A stretch of 20,131 bases of DNA from UBA2287 sp037442025. GTDB taxonomy: Bacteria > Bacteroidota > Bacteroidia > Bacteroidales > Tenuifilaceae. The stretch is taken from assembly GCA_037442025.1 (NCBI GenBank), contig JBBIRB010000047.1, forward strand, positions 1 to 20,131, written 5' to 3'. The first letter of the stretch is position 1; every line of letters begins with the position of its first letter. Positions 1-8,294 of this stretch are shown one piece after another. The position numbers and the translations under genes are program-made. Below the pieces are notes generated by a model that had not been told where the DNA came from, did no database searches, and saw nothing but the letters and a program-made list of their open reading frames with translations.

Positions 1-512
1 ATAGGCCCATGTTTAAAATTTGGATTGCTCATTAAAAATTCGACTGCCGTCATAATTTCGGCAATACCTGCCTTATCGTCGGCACCTAAAAGGGTAGTAC
101 CATCGGTAACAATGAGCGACTGCCCAACGTAGTTTTTGAGTTCAGGGAAATCGGCCACCGATATGGACACGTTAAGGTCAATGTTCAAAACAATATCGTT
201 TCCATCGTAATTTTCAATTATTTTTGGCTTTACGTTGGCTCCGGGCATATCGGGGGCTGTATCTACATGCGCCAAAAAACCTATAGTTGGCACTTTTTTA
301 TCGGTATTGGCCGGAATGGTTGCCATAATGTAGCCATACTGGTCAATTTCAACATCTTTCACTCCTAGTTGCTTTAGTTCCTGAACCAGAAGGTTCGAAA
401 GAACGAGTTGCTTTTCGGTGCTCGGGTACCTGTCGGTAACCTTGTCATCGCTTTGGGTATCGATTTGTACATACCGCAAAAACCGGTCGGTAAGGTTATT
501 TTTGTTTATCAT
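1..512 (-). CDS. pepT: Peptidase T (tripeptide aminopeptidase), N-terminal part
   Basis: Seen: an open frame starting at the ATG at 510-512 and running off the left edge, giving about 170 residues of a protein that is normally about 410. It contains GFLAHVDTAPD (His82 and Asp84) and LLGADDKAGIAEIM (Asp145), the metal-ligand motifs of the M20B peptidases. Known: PepT is a cytoplasmic di-zinc aminopeptidase that removes the N-terminal residue from tripeptides. The glutamate and other C-terminal ligands lie outside the window, so intactness cannot be judged. Context: it lies downstream of an oligopeptide transporter on the same strand, which fits intracellular processing of imported peptides (inference). 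The 170-bp gap between them holds repeats, so the two may be transcribed separately. Identity is confident from the motifs and their spacing. Confidence 0.93.
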   Translation of the reverse strand, partial: MINKNNLTDRFLRYVQIDTQSDDKVTDRYPSTEKQLVLSNLLVQELKQLGVKDVEIDQYGYIMATIPANTDKKVPTIGFLAHVDTAPDMPGANVKPKIIENYDGNDIVLNIDLNVSISVADFPELKNYVGQSLIVTDGTTLLGADDKAGIAEIMTAVEFLMSNPNFKHGP

Positions 513-521
513 TGTTTTGAC

Positions 522-557
522 TAAGTTAATTGAGTTGAATAAGTTAATTAGTTAATT
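522..557. repeat. Short AT-rich direct repeats upstream of pepT
   Basis: The 10-mer TAAGTTAATT occurs at 522-531 and again at 540-549, an 18-bp period, followed by a partial third copy AGTTAATT at 550-557. They lie 10-45 bp upstream of the pepT start. They could be a regulator site or simple AT-rich slippage. Confidence 0.4.
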
Positions 558-610
558 GGTCGATTTGATGTTAAATAACTAATGGCTGGCCGATAACTGA
601 TAACAGACAA

Positions 611-667
611 CCCCTGCCTGACTGCCTGCCCGACAAAACTGTTCAGGCGGGCGTCACGCAGGCAGGG
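611..667. repeat. GC-rich imperfect inverted repeat between OPT transporter and pepT
   Basis: CCCTGCCTG at 612-620 pairs with CAGGCAGGG at 659-667, and an inner GCCCG at 628-632 pairs with CGGGC at 648-652. The GC content stands far above the surrounding AT-rich DNA. It lies about 15 bp past the stop codon of the OPT gene on the minus strand and has no T-tract, so it could be a 3' end stabiliser or a dispersed REP-like sequence. It looks like a repeat seen in other Bacteroidota, but that is from memory. Confidence 0.6.
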
Positions 668-682
668 ACAAAAGAGAACTGC

Positions 683-2674
683 CTAATCCTCCTCGGGTTT
701 TGCACGAAGCGATTCCCAAATCATATAGCCACATAGCGCCATAAACATTACAATTGCCAGTATTTCGGCAGCATGCGACTCGAACCACTCGTTATTAACG
801 TAGTTTATTCCACCAAACTTAAGCACTGCGCTAATAACACCCATTAAAGCACCACCTGCAATGAATCCCGAAGCGATTAGCGTTCCACGCTCTTTGCGAG
901 CCTGATTAATTGCCTTATCCTTGCTACGAGTCGATACAATATGAGCAATTATACCTCCAATTAAAAGAGGGGTGTTCAACTGAAGCGGAATGAACATACC
1001 CAGCGCAAAGGCAAGTGCCGGTACGCCAATCATGGTAAGAATAAGCGAAAGACTTGCACCAGCAGCATAAAGCAACCAGGGCGCTGGTTTTCCGCTCATC
1101 ATTGGCTCAATTACCGCAGCCATTGCATTTGCCTGTGGGGCAACAAGAGCACCGTCGCCAGTAAAACCGTAGGTTTTATTCAGAATAATGATTACTCCAC
1201 CAACAGTAGCTGCCGAAACGAGGGTTCCCACAAATTTCCAGCTTTGCTGTTTGTAGGGCGATGAGCCTAGCCAGTAACCTATTTTCAGGTCGGTAATAAA
1301 ACCTCCGGCCATCGAAAGAGCAGTACACACAACGCCTCCAATAATTAAAGCGGCTACCATTCCCGAAGTTCCTGTAAGACCAACCGAAGCTAAAATGAGC
1401 GATGCAATAATCAGTGTCATTAGGGTCATTCCCGAAACAGGATTTGTTCCAACAATGGCTATGGCATTGGCAGCAACTGTTGTAAACAAAAAGGCAATTA
1501 CCATTACAATGCCCAAACCTACCAGTGCATGGGTAATGTTGTTTACTACCCCAATTTGGAAGAATACGAATATTAGAACAGCCGTTAAAAGAATTCCACC
1601 ACCCACAATCGACATGGGAATATCGCGACGGGTGCGAAGTTCCTCTTTCGAAAGTTTCTCTTTGCGGCTAAATGTTTCGGTTACAGCAAGTCCGAATGCC
1701 TTTTTAATAATTCCGCTGGAGCGGATAATGCCAATAATTCCGGCCATGGCAATACCCCCAATACCTATGGGACGCACATAGTTGGCAAAAATCATTTCGG
1801 CGCTCATATCGCCAATGAGCATGGTTGCATTGGACCCGACCGGAAGCGACATGCCCGGTGCAAAGTAGTTAATAATTGGAATTATTACGAACCAACCCAC
1901 AAACGAACCAGCAGTAATAATGGCCGAATATTTCAGTCCAATAATATAACCTAGCCCCATTACGGCAGCTCCTACATTCAGTTTAAAAACCATTTTGGCC
2001 TTATCGGCAAGTTGCTCGCCATAGGGAATTACTCGGGTTGTAAACACTTCGCTCCACCAGCCAAAGGTTGCAATTATAAAGTCGTATATACCACCAATTA
2101 GTCCTGCAACCAGTAAAAGCCGTGCCGACGAACCGCCCTTTTCGCCGCTAACAAGCACCTCGGTAGTTGCAGTGGCTTCGGGGAATGGATACTTTCCGTG
2201 CATGTCCGAAACAAAGTACTTGCGGAATGGAATAAGGAAGAGAATACCCAAAATTCCACCCAGTAGCGAAGCTAAAAATACCTGATAAAATTGCGCTTCG
2301 AGATTCAGAATGTAAAGCGCAGGTAGGGTAAAAATGGCACCCGCTACAATAACCCCCGAACTAGCGCCAATGGATTGGATAATGATGTTTTCGCCCAAAG
2401 CACCCTTACGCTTGGTAACAGTTGAAAGGCCAACGGCAATAATGGCAATTGGAATGGCCGCTTCGAAAACTTGTCCGATCTTTAGCCCTAAATAAGCAGC
2501 AGCAGCCGAAAAGATAACAGCCATAACGAGTCCCCAAACAACGCTCCAAGTATTAACCTCGGGTACCGCAACCCTTGGCGACATAACCGGTTGGTACTCT
2601 TCGCCCGGGCCTAACTCGGTGTAAGCATTCTCGGGCAATCCTTTAATTTTTTCGTTTTCAGAACTGTGCGACAT
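683..2674 (-). CDS. OPT family oligopeptide transporter
   Basis: Predicted inner-membrane importer of oligopeptides, 663 aa, within the usual length of bacterial OPT proteins. Seen: a charged N-terminus of about 40 residues, then many hydrophobic segments. Family-type motifs are present: AAYLGLKIGQ in the first membrane segment, NIIIQSIGASSGVIVAGAIF, and YPFPEATATTEVLVSGEKGG after the third or fourth segment. A charged cytoplasmic loop of about 25 residues (ETFSRKEKLSKEELRTRRD) splits the protein near its middle. Known: OPT proteins are proton-coupled carriers of small peptides, and some relatives move metal chelates, so the exact substrate is uncertain. The start is the ATG at 2672-2674; no earlier in-frame ATG precedes it. 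Context: pepT follows on the same strand, which suggests uptake followed by hydrolysis (inference). Confidence 0.92.
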   Translation of the reverse strand: MSHSSENEKIKGLPENAYTELGPGEEYQPVMSPRVAVPEVNTWSVVWGLVMAVIFSAAAAYLGLKIGQVFEAAIPIAIIAVGLSTVTKRKGALGENIIIQSIGASSGVIVAGAIFTLPALYILNLEAQFYQVFLASLLGGILGILFLIPFRKYFVSDMHGKYPFPEATATTEVLVSGEKGGSSARLLLVAGLIGGIYDFIIATFGWWSEVFTTRVIPYGEQLADKAKMVFKLNVGAAVMGLGYIIGLKYSAIITAGSFVGWFVIIPIINYFAPGMSLPVGSNATMLIGDMSAEMIFANYVRPIGIGGIAMAGIIGIIRSSGIIKKAFGLAVTETFSRKEKLSKEELRTRRDIPMSIVGGGILLTAVLIFVFFQIGVVNNITHALVGLGIVMVIAFLFTTVAANAIAIVGTNPVSGMTLMTLIIASLILASVGLTGTSGMVAALIIGGVVCTALSMAGGFITDLKIGYWLGSSPYKQQSWKFVGTLVSAATVGGVIIILNKTYGFTGDGALVAPQANAMAAVIEPMMSGKPAPWLLYAAGASLSLILTMIGVPALAFALGMFIPLQLNTPLLIGGIIAHIVSTRSKDKAINQARKERGTLIASGFIAGGALMGVISAVLKFGGINYVNNEWFESHAAEILAIVMFMALCGYMIWESLRAKPEED

Positions 2675-2756
2675 AAATTTTACTTTTTAGTTAATTTTTA
2701 TTTGGTTGAATTATTTGCTCGTCCTTTAAAAAACATCTGCAAAATATGAAAAAAAA

Positions 2757-3557
2757 TTAATCCAAAGATTTTATCATAATTCCTGCACCAAATCGTCCCA
2801 AATCGCCCCTTCGAGCCGAAAAGAATAGGTCGTTGCGGCAAATGGTGCAAAGGCATGCCAATTCGATATTTTGTGACTTAATGCCGCACTTTTCTAGTGT
2901 AATCCGATTTGCCTCCCATAGGTCGAACTTCATTTTTCCAACTTTTTCAATCGGAATTAAAACCTGAGGACTTTCTCGAAAGGTTTTCTTTACTTCGCTA
3001 ATTACATCGTCACCCACTTCGAAGCAGCATGGCCCAGCCGAAGGGCCAATGGCAACAAATATGGTGCTGGGATCCGAGCCATATTCGGTAACCATTGCCG
3101 AAACAACTGCTTCGGGCGTTTCAATTACTGTACCTTTCCAGCCAGCATGGGCAACTCCAATTGCTATTTTTACTGGATCGAAAAACAGAATCGGAACGCA
3201 GTCGGCAGCAAGAGTAACCAAGCAGATTCCTGGAACGTTGGTAATCATTCCGTCGGTATTATCAATGGCTGTTGCACGCGAAAGGGCTCCTCGGCCCTTG
3301 TCGGCATCGGTAACCTTATATACATTACGACTTTGGGTTTGCCGAGCAAAGACGAATGAGTCGATGCTTGTTTCTAAAGTGGCAGCAATTTTACTACGAT
3401 TGGTTAGAACATTTCCAACACAATCGCTCTGATCTAATCCAATATTCAAACTGTAATAAGGAAAACTACTCGAACCTCCATTTCGGGTTGACACGAAATG
3501 ATTTATATGGAAAAATTCAGAAATATTTTTGAAACGGTAAATCTCTTTTTCAATCAT
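2757..3557 (-). CDS. YfiH/YlmD laccase-domain protein (purine nucleoside phosphorylase family)
   Basis: A 266-aa protein of the family once called multicopper polyphenol oxidase and now known for zinc-dependent purine nucleoside phosphorylase/adenosine deaminase activity (YlmD, YfiH/PgeF, FAMIN). Seen: AADCVPILFFD with Cys120, GVAHAGWKGTV with His137, and the C-terminal FFSARRGDLGRFGAGIM. Oddity: the conserved QxHS/QxHG segment that carries the first zinc ligand reads RQTQSRNV here, so Gln75 (codon 3333-3335) stands in for His. The spacing of 45 and 17 residues to Cys and His matches what I recall for YlmD. The start chosen is the ATG at 3555-3557; an in-frame TTG three codons upstream (3566) is less likely. 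The family call is firm, but activity is doubtful because of the substitution. Confidence 0.88.
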   Translation of the reverse strand: MIEKEIYRFKNISEFFHINHFVSTRNGGSSSFPYYSLNIGLDQSDCVGNVLTNRSKIAATLETSIDSFVFARQTQSRNVYKVTDADKGRGALSRATAIDNTDGMITNVPGICLVTLAADCVPILFFDPVKIAIGVAHAGWKGTVIETPEAVVSAMVTEYGSDPSTIFVAIGPSAGPCCFEVGDDVISEVKKTFRESPQVLIPIEKVGKMKFDLWEANRITLEKCGIKSQNIELACLCTICRNDLFFSARRGDLGRFGAGIMIKSLD

Positions 3558-3561
3558 AAGT

Positions 3562-3601
3562 GCCAAATAAAAGAAATGGAGTTGTACAAATCAACTCCAT
3601 T
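3562..3601 (-). terminator. Terminator of the 3634-4191 gene
   Basis: AATGGAGTTG at 3575-3584 pairs perfectly with CAACTCCATT at 3592-3601, with a 7-nt loop. On the minus strand the stem is followed by the T-rich run TTTCTTTTATTT. It lies 33 bp past the stop of the upstream minus-strand gene. Confidence 0.7.
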
Positions 3602-3633
3602 CGATATTATATAAACAGATTTCCTCAAAAAAA

Positions 3634-4191
3634 TTAATCCCATTCTGCTGTAATTCGGGTTGTAAGGTCGTTCCCCGAAACATTGTTCTGAACCTCAACC
3701 CTAAGGGCTGCTTTAAGGGTTATTTCAAGCGTCTTTTCAATCCATCCTGCAATTCGATGCATTATCAGTTTTTCGTTGGTATGAAACTGTTTAAGCTCAA
3801 TAACACATCGTTTGTCTTTACTCTCAACAACCTTAATATCGGAGGGCCTGTAGTATGCTGAGAAAATACTTGAAGCACGGCTAAGAACAAAATGTGGACT
3901 ACTTACACGGACAAATATTTTGTAAATTCCCTTTAAAGCAACCTCCGAACTATATCGGCCCAACTCCAAAGCTGCTTTGGTATGGTTACCATTATAAAAA
4001 AGGTCACCTACTTTTTGTGTCGGAATTATAACTGATTCGCTTAAATCGTACCAACTTGTAGCGTATATAGTTTGTTCAATTATTGCTTTCGAAGCATTTG
4101 GAAGAGAATTTAACCACTCGTTGTAACGCGTTGGAAATTTTTCACGTACAAAGTCGGGTGTAGTTTTAACAGCTGTGCCTTTAATTTCCAT
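3634..4191 (-). CDS. TIGR02265/DUF2378-like protein of unknown function
   Basis: A 185-aa soluble-looking protein with no signal peptide or membrane segment. Seen: a central stretch with W-Y-D-L, then ALELGRYSSEVALKGIYKIF, SPHFVLSRASSIFSAYY, and a C-terminal AGWIEKTLEITLKAALRVE. This pattern (a Gly-Arg helix, a 'SP..vL.ra...w..yy' segment and a final 'aGwle..Le' helix) is what I recall of TIGR02265/DUF2378, a family first noted as paralogs in Myxococcales; the match is from memory and not searched. Its biochemical role is unknown. Its own terminator follows, and the start lies about 180 bp from a divergent TPR-SpoIIE gene, so the two could share a regulatory region. The start is the ATG at 4189-4191. 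Confidence 0.6.
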   Translation of the reverse strand: MEIKGTAVKTTPDFVREKFPTRYNEWLNSLPNASKAIIEQTIYATSWYDLSESVIIPTQKVGDLFYNGNHTKAALELGRYSSEVALKGIYKIFVRVSSPHFVLSRASSIFSAYYRPSDIKVVESKDKRCVIELKQFHTNEKLIMHRIAGWIEKTLEITLKAALRVEVQNNVSGNDLTTRITAEWD

Positions 4192-4320
4192 ATCAAATGT
4201 TATAAATAAACTAACTACAATAATATCAATGGTGTATACTCATCAATTGCCTAGTTTGGCAATTCGAATTTACTAAAATTTGTAGAAGCAATAGCATCTT
4301 TACAAAAAAAAGAACGACTG

Positions 4321-4350
4321 ATTGATAATTCAATTTTAAGTTTATTTTTG
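4321..4350 (+). promoter_or_regulatory. Bacteroidota-type promoter for the TPR-SpoIIE gene
   Basis: TATTTTTG at 4343-4350 matches the -7 consensus TAnnTTTG exactly. ATTG at 4321-4324, 18 bp upstream, matches three of four bases of the -33 box TTTG. The predicted transcript would begin near 4357, so the TTG at 4348 falls inside the promoter and the ATG at 4369 is the better start. Confidence 0.5.
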
Positions 4351-4368
4351 TGGTACTCTAGTTATGCG

Positions 4369-6564
4369 ATGATACATAATATCCAAAGAATAAAATCCTT
4401 TTTTAATCTAAGCCTTATCGGTTTATTCTTTATCGTTATTTCAACGGCATCCCAACTATTTGCCAATCAACTGAATGTTAACGAAGTTGCTCTTGCAAAG
4501 AAACTGATTATTCAAACTGACAGTTTATTTAGAAAAAATTGCTTCAATGAAGCCATTGAGATTTCAAATCATGCTATTGCCGCCTGCGAAGTTGTTGGAG
4601 ACCTCGATGGGATAGCTGTGGTTTTAAATATTGTTGGTAATATTTACCGAATACAAGGCGAATATGGCAAAGCCCTTAATAACTTTTACATTAGCCTTGA
4701 ACACTTTCAAAACCTCGAAAATACTAAAGGCACTGCCTCGACCCTGAATTATATTGGAAGTGTTTACAGGCAGCAGGGTAACTATCCGGGTGCCCTAAAA
4801 TTTTTACTAAATTCCTTAAAGCTTTACCAGCAACTCGACGATAAGTCTGGCCTTGCCCAACTTTTCAACAATATAGGAATAGTGTATTTTTACCAAAAGA
4901 ATTATTCAAAAGCACTCGAATTCTACAATAAATCGCTCGAAATTGAACTGGCGCTGAAAAGTGAGCTGGGTGTTGGTATTTCATACATAAATATTGGCGA
5001 GATTCACCACCATAGGGGCGAGTACCAAAAGGCACTCGACTACTACCTGAAAGCACTTGTAATATCAAAAAAACACGACGAAGTCGACGGGATTGGAATA
5101 CTTTATAAAGAAATTGGAGTTATTTACACTCACTTAGGCAACCTGTATTTAGCTAAAACTTACCTCCATATGGCCCTCGACATTTTCAATAACCTGAAAG
5201 ATGTATACAGGATTGCGGAATGCCAGATATCAATTGGAAAACTTTCAATAAAGGAAGGTAATTTTAACCGGGCCGTTTCATCGTTTCAAAATGCGCTTCA
5301 ACTGGCCGAAACATCCAACTCTCTCGAATTGATTGCTGAAAGCAATAAGTATCTAAGCGATTTATTCAATACACAAAACAATACCGAAAAATCATTAAAG
5401 CATTTCAAAAAATACATAACTGCCCGCGACAGCCTTTTTAATGAGGAGAAAACCAAAAAGACCGTTCAGGCCGAAATGCTTTTCGAATTCGAGCGGCAAA
5501 TGACCGAGTCGAACCTTCAACAAGCTCGAAAAGATGCCATTGCAAATGAAAGAGCTGATCGGGAAGCGCTATTACGAAGATTCCTTCTCACAATCATAGT
5601 TTCATTTATTATTGTTATTTTCCTTATTTTTTCTGCTTACAAATCGAAGAAAAAAACTAATGAACTATTAGCCTATAAACAGAACGAAATACTGGAAAAA
5701 AACGAGGAGTTACTTCAGCAACAGGAAGAAATTCTGGCTCAACGCGACGAGATTGAAAAGAAGAACCGGATTCTTGAAGAAACCCATAAAGTATTAGAAG
5801 CCAAAAATGAAAGGATCATAAGCAGCATTGAGTATGCTCAAACCATTCAGCAGGCTATTCTCCCCAACGAAGATGATTTTAAACGATTCTTTCCTGACCA
5901 CATGGTTTTTTTCCGCCCAAAGGATATTGTTTCCGGAGATTTTTACTGGTTCAGTTCGTTGGGCGATTTGACCTTTGTTGCTGTTATTGACTGTACAGGT
6001 CATGGTGTTCCCGGATCATTCATGTCGCTTATAGGTAACATTATCCTCAATCAGGTGGTTAACGAATGGCAAACCCGCGATCCCGAATATATACTTCAAC
6101 TTGTTCACAACCAAGTAAGAAGAGCGCTCAAACAGGATCAGGCGCACGAAAAATCGCATGCCAGCATGGATATTTGTCTTGTTACTATCGACACTGCCAA
6201 AAGGAGAGGTATTTTCACCGGAGCTAGGCGGCCCCTGTATATGTTTAAAAATGGAACCTTTAAAAAATTTTCTGGCGATCCGTACCCTGTTGGAGGTTTT
6301 CAATTCGAAAAGCAACGCCGTTTCACTAAACATACACTCGACTTCTCTGAAACCACTTGGCTTTATTTAACAACCGATGGATTCATTGACCAAATGAATA
6401 TATATACTAATAAATTTGGAACTAAACGATTAGTTGAATTATTAAACGATATTCACCAATTACCCATGGAACTTCAGAAAAATGCTTTGCAAAATGCATT
6501 TTACAATCACAAAGGAAATCATGACCAAATTGACGATGTATGTGTGCTAGGGTTGAAAATATAG
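4369..6564 (+). CDS. TPR-repeat, membrane-anchored SpoIIE-type serine phosphatase
   Basis: A 731-aa signalling protein. Seen in order: signal peptide (about 1-33, ending SQLFAN); an array of six to eight tetratricopeptide repeats (about 40-350), each with G.Y..AL-type helices; one transmembrane helix (about 405-423); a Glu/Gln/Lys-rich coiled coil (about 430-480); the linker SIEYAQTIQQAILP (486-499); and a PP2C/SpoIIE domain to the end. Metal-binding aspartates are visible in SGDFYW (Asp524), DCTGHGVPG (Asp541), TTDGF (Asp670) and the final QIDD. Known: such phosphatases usually dephosphorylate anti-anti-sigma (STAS) proteins. Inference: the TPRs lie in the periplasm and pass a protein-binding signal through the membrane. 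No STAS or kinase partner lies nearby. The ATG at 4369 is preferred to the TTG at 4348, which lies in the -7 box. Confidence 0.9.
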   Translation: MIHNIQRIKSFFNLSLIGLFFIVISTASQLFANQLNVNEVALAKKLIIQTDSLFRKNCFNEAIEISNHAIAACEVVGDLDGIAVVLNIVGNIYRIQGEYGKALNNFYISLEHFQNLENTKGTASTLNYIGSVYRQQGNYPGALKFLLNSLKLYQQLDDKSGLAQLFNNIGIVYFYQKNYSKALEFYNKSLEIELALKSELGVGISYINIGEIHHHRGEYQKALDYYLKALVISKKHDEVDGIGILYKEIGVIYTHLGNLYLAKTYLHMALDIFNNLKDVYRIAECQISIGKLSIKEGNFNRAVSSFQNALQLAETSNSLELIAESNKYLSDLFNTQNNTEKSLKHFKKYITARDSLFNEEKTKKTVQAEMLFEFERQMTESNLQQARKDAIANERADREALLRRFLLTIIVSFIIVIFLIFSAYKSKKKTNELLAYKQNEILEKNEELLQQQEEILAQRDEIEKKNRILEETHKVLEAKNERIISSIEYAQTIQQAILPNEDDFKRFFPDHMVFFRPKDIVSGDFYWFSSLGDLTFVAVIDCTGHGVPGSFMSLIGNIILNQVVNEWQTRDPEYILQLVHNQVRRALKQDQAHEKSHASMDICLVTIDTAKRRGIFTGARRPLYMFKNGTFKKFSGDPYPVGGFQFEKQRRFTKHTLDFSETTWLYLTTDGFIDQMNIYTNKFGTKRLVELLNDIHQLPMELQKNALQNAFYNHKGNHDQIDDVCVLGLKI

Positions 6565-6579
6565 CTCATTAATGCGGTA

Positions 6580-6621
6580 AAAACAAAACAGGCTCCCTAC
6601 TAGAAAGCCTGTTTTGTTTTT
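6580..6621. terminator. Bidirectional terminator between convergent genes
   Basis: ACAAAACAGGCT at 6583-6594 pairs perfectly with AGCCTGTTTTGT at 6606-6617, a 12-bp stem with an 11-nt loop. A-rich sequence precedes it and TTTT follows, so it can serve both the plus-strand phosphatase and the minus-strand transporter. Confidence 0.85.
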
Positions 6622-6637
6622 AATAAAATATAGGATG

Positions 6638-8191
6638 TTAAAAATTTGAGCCCTCTAAATACAATGGACCATCAAAACCTACAGGTATTCCAAATTGCAT
6701 CCAAACAACCAAAAGTATAATCCAAAAAACGAGGAAAAGAATTGTGTAGGGAATCATCAACGATATGATAGTACCTACGCCGTACTTTTCATCGTATTTC
6801 TCGGCGTAGGTAACTATTAAAGCAAAATAGCTCATCATGGGGGTTATAACATTCGTAACCGAATCGCCAATACGGAATGCTGCCTGAGTTAATGCCGGAT
6901 GGTAACCCAGCAGCATAAACATAGGAATAAATACGGGAGCCATTATTGCCCATTTTGCAGAAGCGCTTCCCATAAATAGATTGATGAAAGCCGCTAAAAG
7001 AACAAAAAGAACCATTAGCGGAATACCGGTTAAGCCAATATTTGTAAGTGCCTCTGCACCATTAATAGCTACAATTAAACCAATATTACTGTAGCGGAAG
7101 AAGTAAACAAATTGTGCAGCAAAGAATACAAGAACAATATAGCTGGCTAACCCTTTCATAGAGTGGGTCATGTGTTTAACAATATCCTTGTCGTTTTTTA
7201 TAGTGCCTACTATAGCACCGTACACGATTCCCGGTACAAAAAACACTAATAAGAGCACAAAAATGATTCCTTCCATAAAAGGCGAATGAAGAACGCTTTT
7301 GGTTTCGGGGTCGCGAAGCACTCCCCATGATGGAGCCACCATATATACTAGCAAAACAATTAGTGCAAGTAAACTCAATCCCGAATATTTTAATCCTTTT
7401 TTTTCAGTTGGGGTTAATTCGGTTGCTTCAAGTTTGGCAGCATTACCAGTATATTGTCCAAGCCGGGGTTCAACTATTTTTTCGGTTATCCAGGTTCCAG
7501 CAATAATTACCATTACCCCCGATGCTGCCATGAAAAAGTAATTAACCAACGGATTAATAACCATTTCGGAATCGAGAATTTGGGCTGCTGAAGTAGACAA
7601 ACCAGCCAAAATGGGATCGACTGAACCAATGAGAAAATTCGAACCAAAACCAGCACTTACCCCACAAAAAGCAGCTGCAAATCCAGCCATTGGATGTCGG
7701 CCAAGGGCATGAAAAATCATTGCACCCAATGGAATTAGAATAACATACCCAACTTCGGAAGCTAAATGTGAAAAAATACCTGCTAATATAATTGCTGCGG
7801 TAACGTATTTTTTAGGAGCTCCTAGAACCAACTGACGAACCATAACCGTGAATAATCCGGAACCTTCGGCAACTCCAATTCCAATCATTAAAGTTAAAAC
7901 CAGTCCTAGTGGTGGAAACTCTACAAAATTCTTTTCAAGGTTTGTGAATATCCAACGTATGCCATCGGCACTTAAAAGGCTATTGGGTTTAATAATTTCC
8001 TGATTGGTAGGGTTAATTGCAGAATAATCGAATACATGTGCCAGCCAGGAGGCAACCATAACCAGAACTGCTAATATTAAAAATAGTGTTGCGGGATGAG
8101 GCAACTTATTCCCAACAATTTCAATATAGTTTAGAACTTTATTGAAAATTCGTGATGAACCACCCTTCGCTTTTTTAATTAGTCTCTTCAT
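6638..8191 (-). CDS. AbgT family transporter (p-aminobenzoyl-glutamate or related substrate)
   Basis: A 517-aa inner-membrane carrier of typical AbgT length. Seen: about 20 charged N-terminal residues, then VGNKLPHPATLFLILAVLV, a first membrane segment typical of the family; the internal FPPLGLVLTLMIGIGVAEGSGL; and the conserved C-terminal block GSASAKWAIMAPVFIPMF followed by LGYHPALTQAAFRIGDSVTN and ITPMMSYF. Known: E. coli AbgT takes up p-aminobenzoyl-glutamate, a folate breakdown product, while MtrF and YdaH can export sulfonamides, so direction and substrate here are open. It has its own consensus promoter on the minus strand (8233-8262) and a shared terminator downstream, so it is probably monocistronic. 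No abgA/abgB hydrolase gene lies in the window. The start is the ATG at 8189-8191. Confidence 0.92.
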   Translation of the reverse strand: MKRLIKKAKGGSSRIFNKVLNYIEIVGNKLPHPATLFLILAVLVMVASWLAHVFDYSAINPTNQEIIKPNSLLSADGIRWIFTNLEKNFVEFPPLGLVLTLMIGIGVAEGSGLFTVMVRQLVLGAPKKYVTAAIILAGIFSHLASEVGYVILIPLGAMIFHALGRHPMAGFAAAFCGVSAGFGSNFLIGSVDPILAGLSTSAAQILDSEMVINPLVNYFFMAASGVMVIIAGTWITEKIVEPRLGQYTGNAAKLEATELTPTEKKGLKYSGLSLLALIVLLVYMVAPSWGVLRDPETKSVLHSPFMEGIIFVLLLVFFVPGIVYGAIVGTIKNDKDIVKHMTHSMKGLASYIVLVFFAAQFVYFFRYSNIGLIVAINGAEALTNIGLTGIPLMVLFVLLAAFINLFMGSASAKWAIMAPVFIPMFMLLGYHPALTQAAFRIGDSVTNVITPMMSYFALIVTYAEKYDEKYGVGTIISLMIPYTILFLVFWIILLVVWMQFGIPVGFDGPLYLEGSNF

Positions 8192-8232
8192 CTCATAATA
8201 GTTAAATAATCGACATTTTTTTTGTGTGCATG

Positions 8233-8262
8233 CAAATATAATTTATAGATTTAATTCTCAAA
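8233..8262 (-). promoter_or_regulatory. Consensus Bacteroidota promoter for the AbgT gene
   Basis: Reading the minus strand, TTTG (8262-8259) and TATATTTG (8240-8233) are separated by 18 bp, an exact match to both the -33 and -7 boxes. Transcription would start near 8226, giving a leader of about 35 nt before the ATG at 8191. It lies inside the N-terminal extension of the glycosylase frame, which argues that the extension is not translated. Confidence 0.65.
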
Positions 8263-8294
8263 ACAAACACAACCCTTCTAAAACCTATTTTACA

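Noticed and set aside
4348..4368. TTG start for the TPR-SpoIIE gene
   Set aside because: The TTG lies inside the TATTTTTG -7 box and would precede the predicted transcript start; the ATG at 4369 gives a normal signal peptide.
8226..8294. GTG-started extension of the AlkA-type glycosylase
   Set aside because: It overlaps the consensus promoter of the divergent AbgT gene, and the extra 23 residues look like untranslated leader rather than protein.
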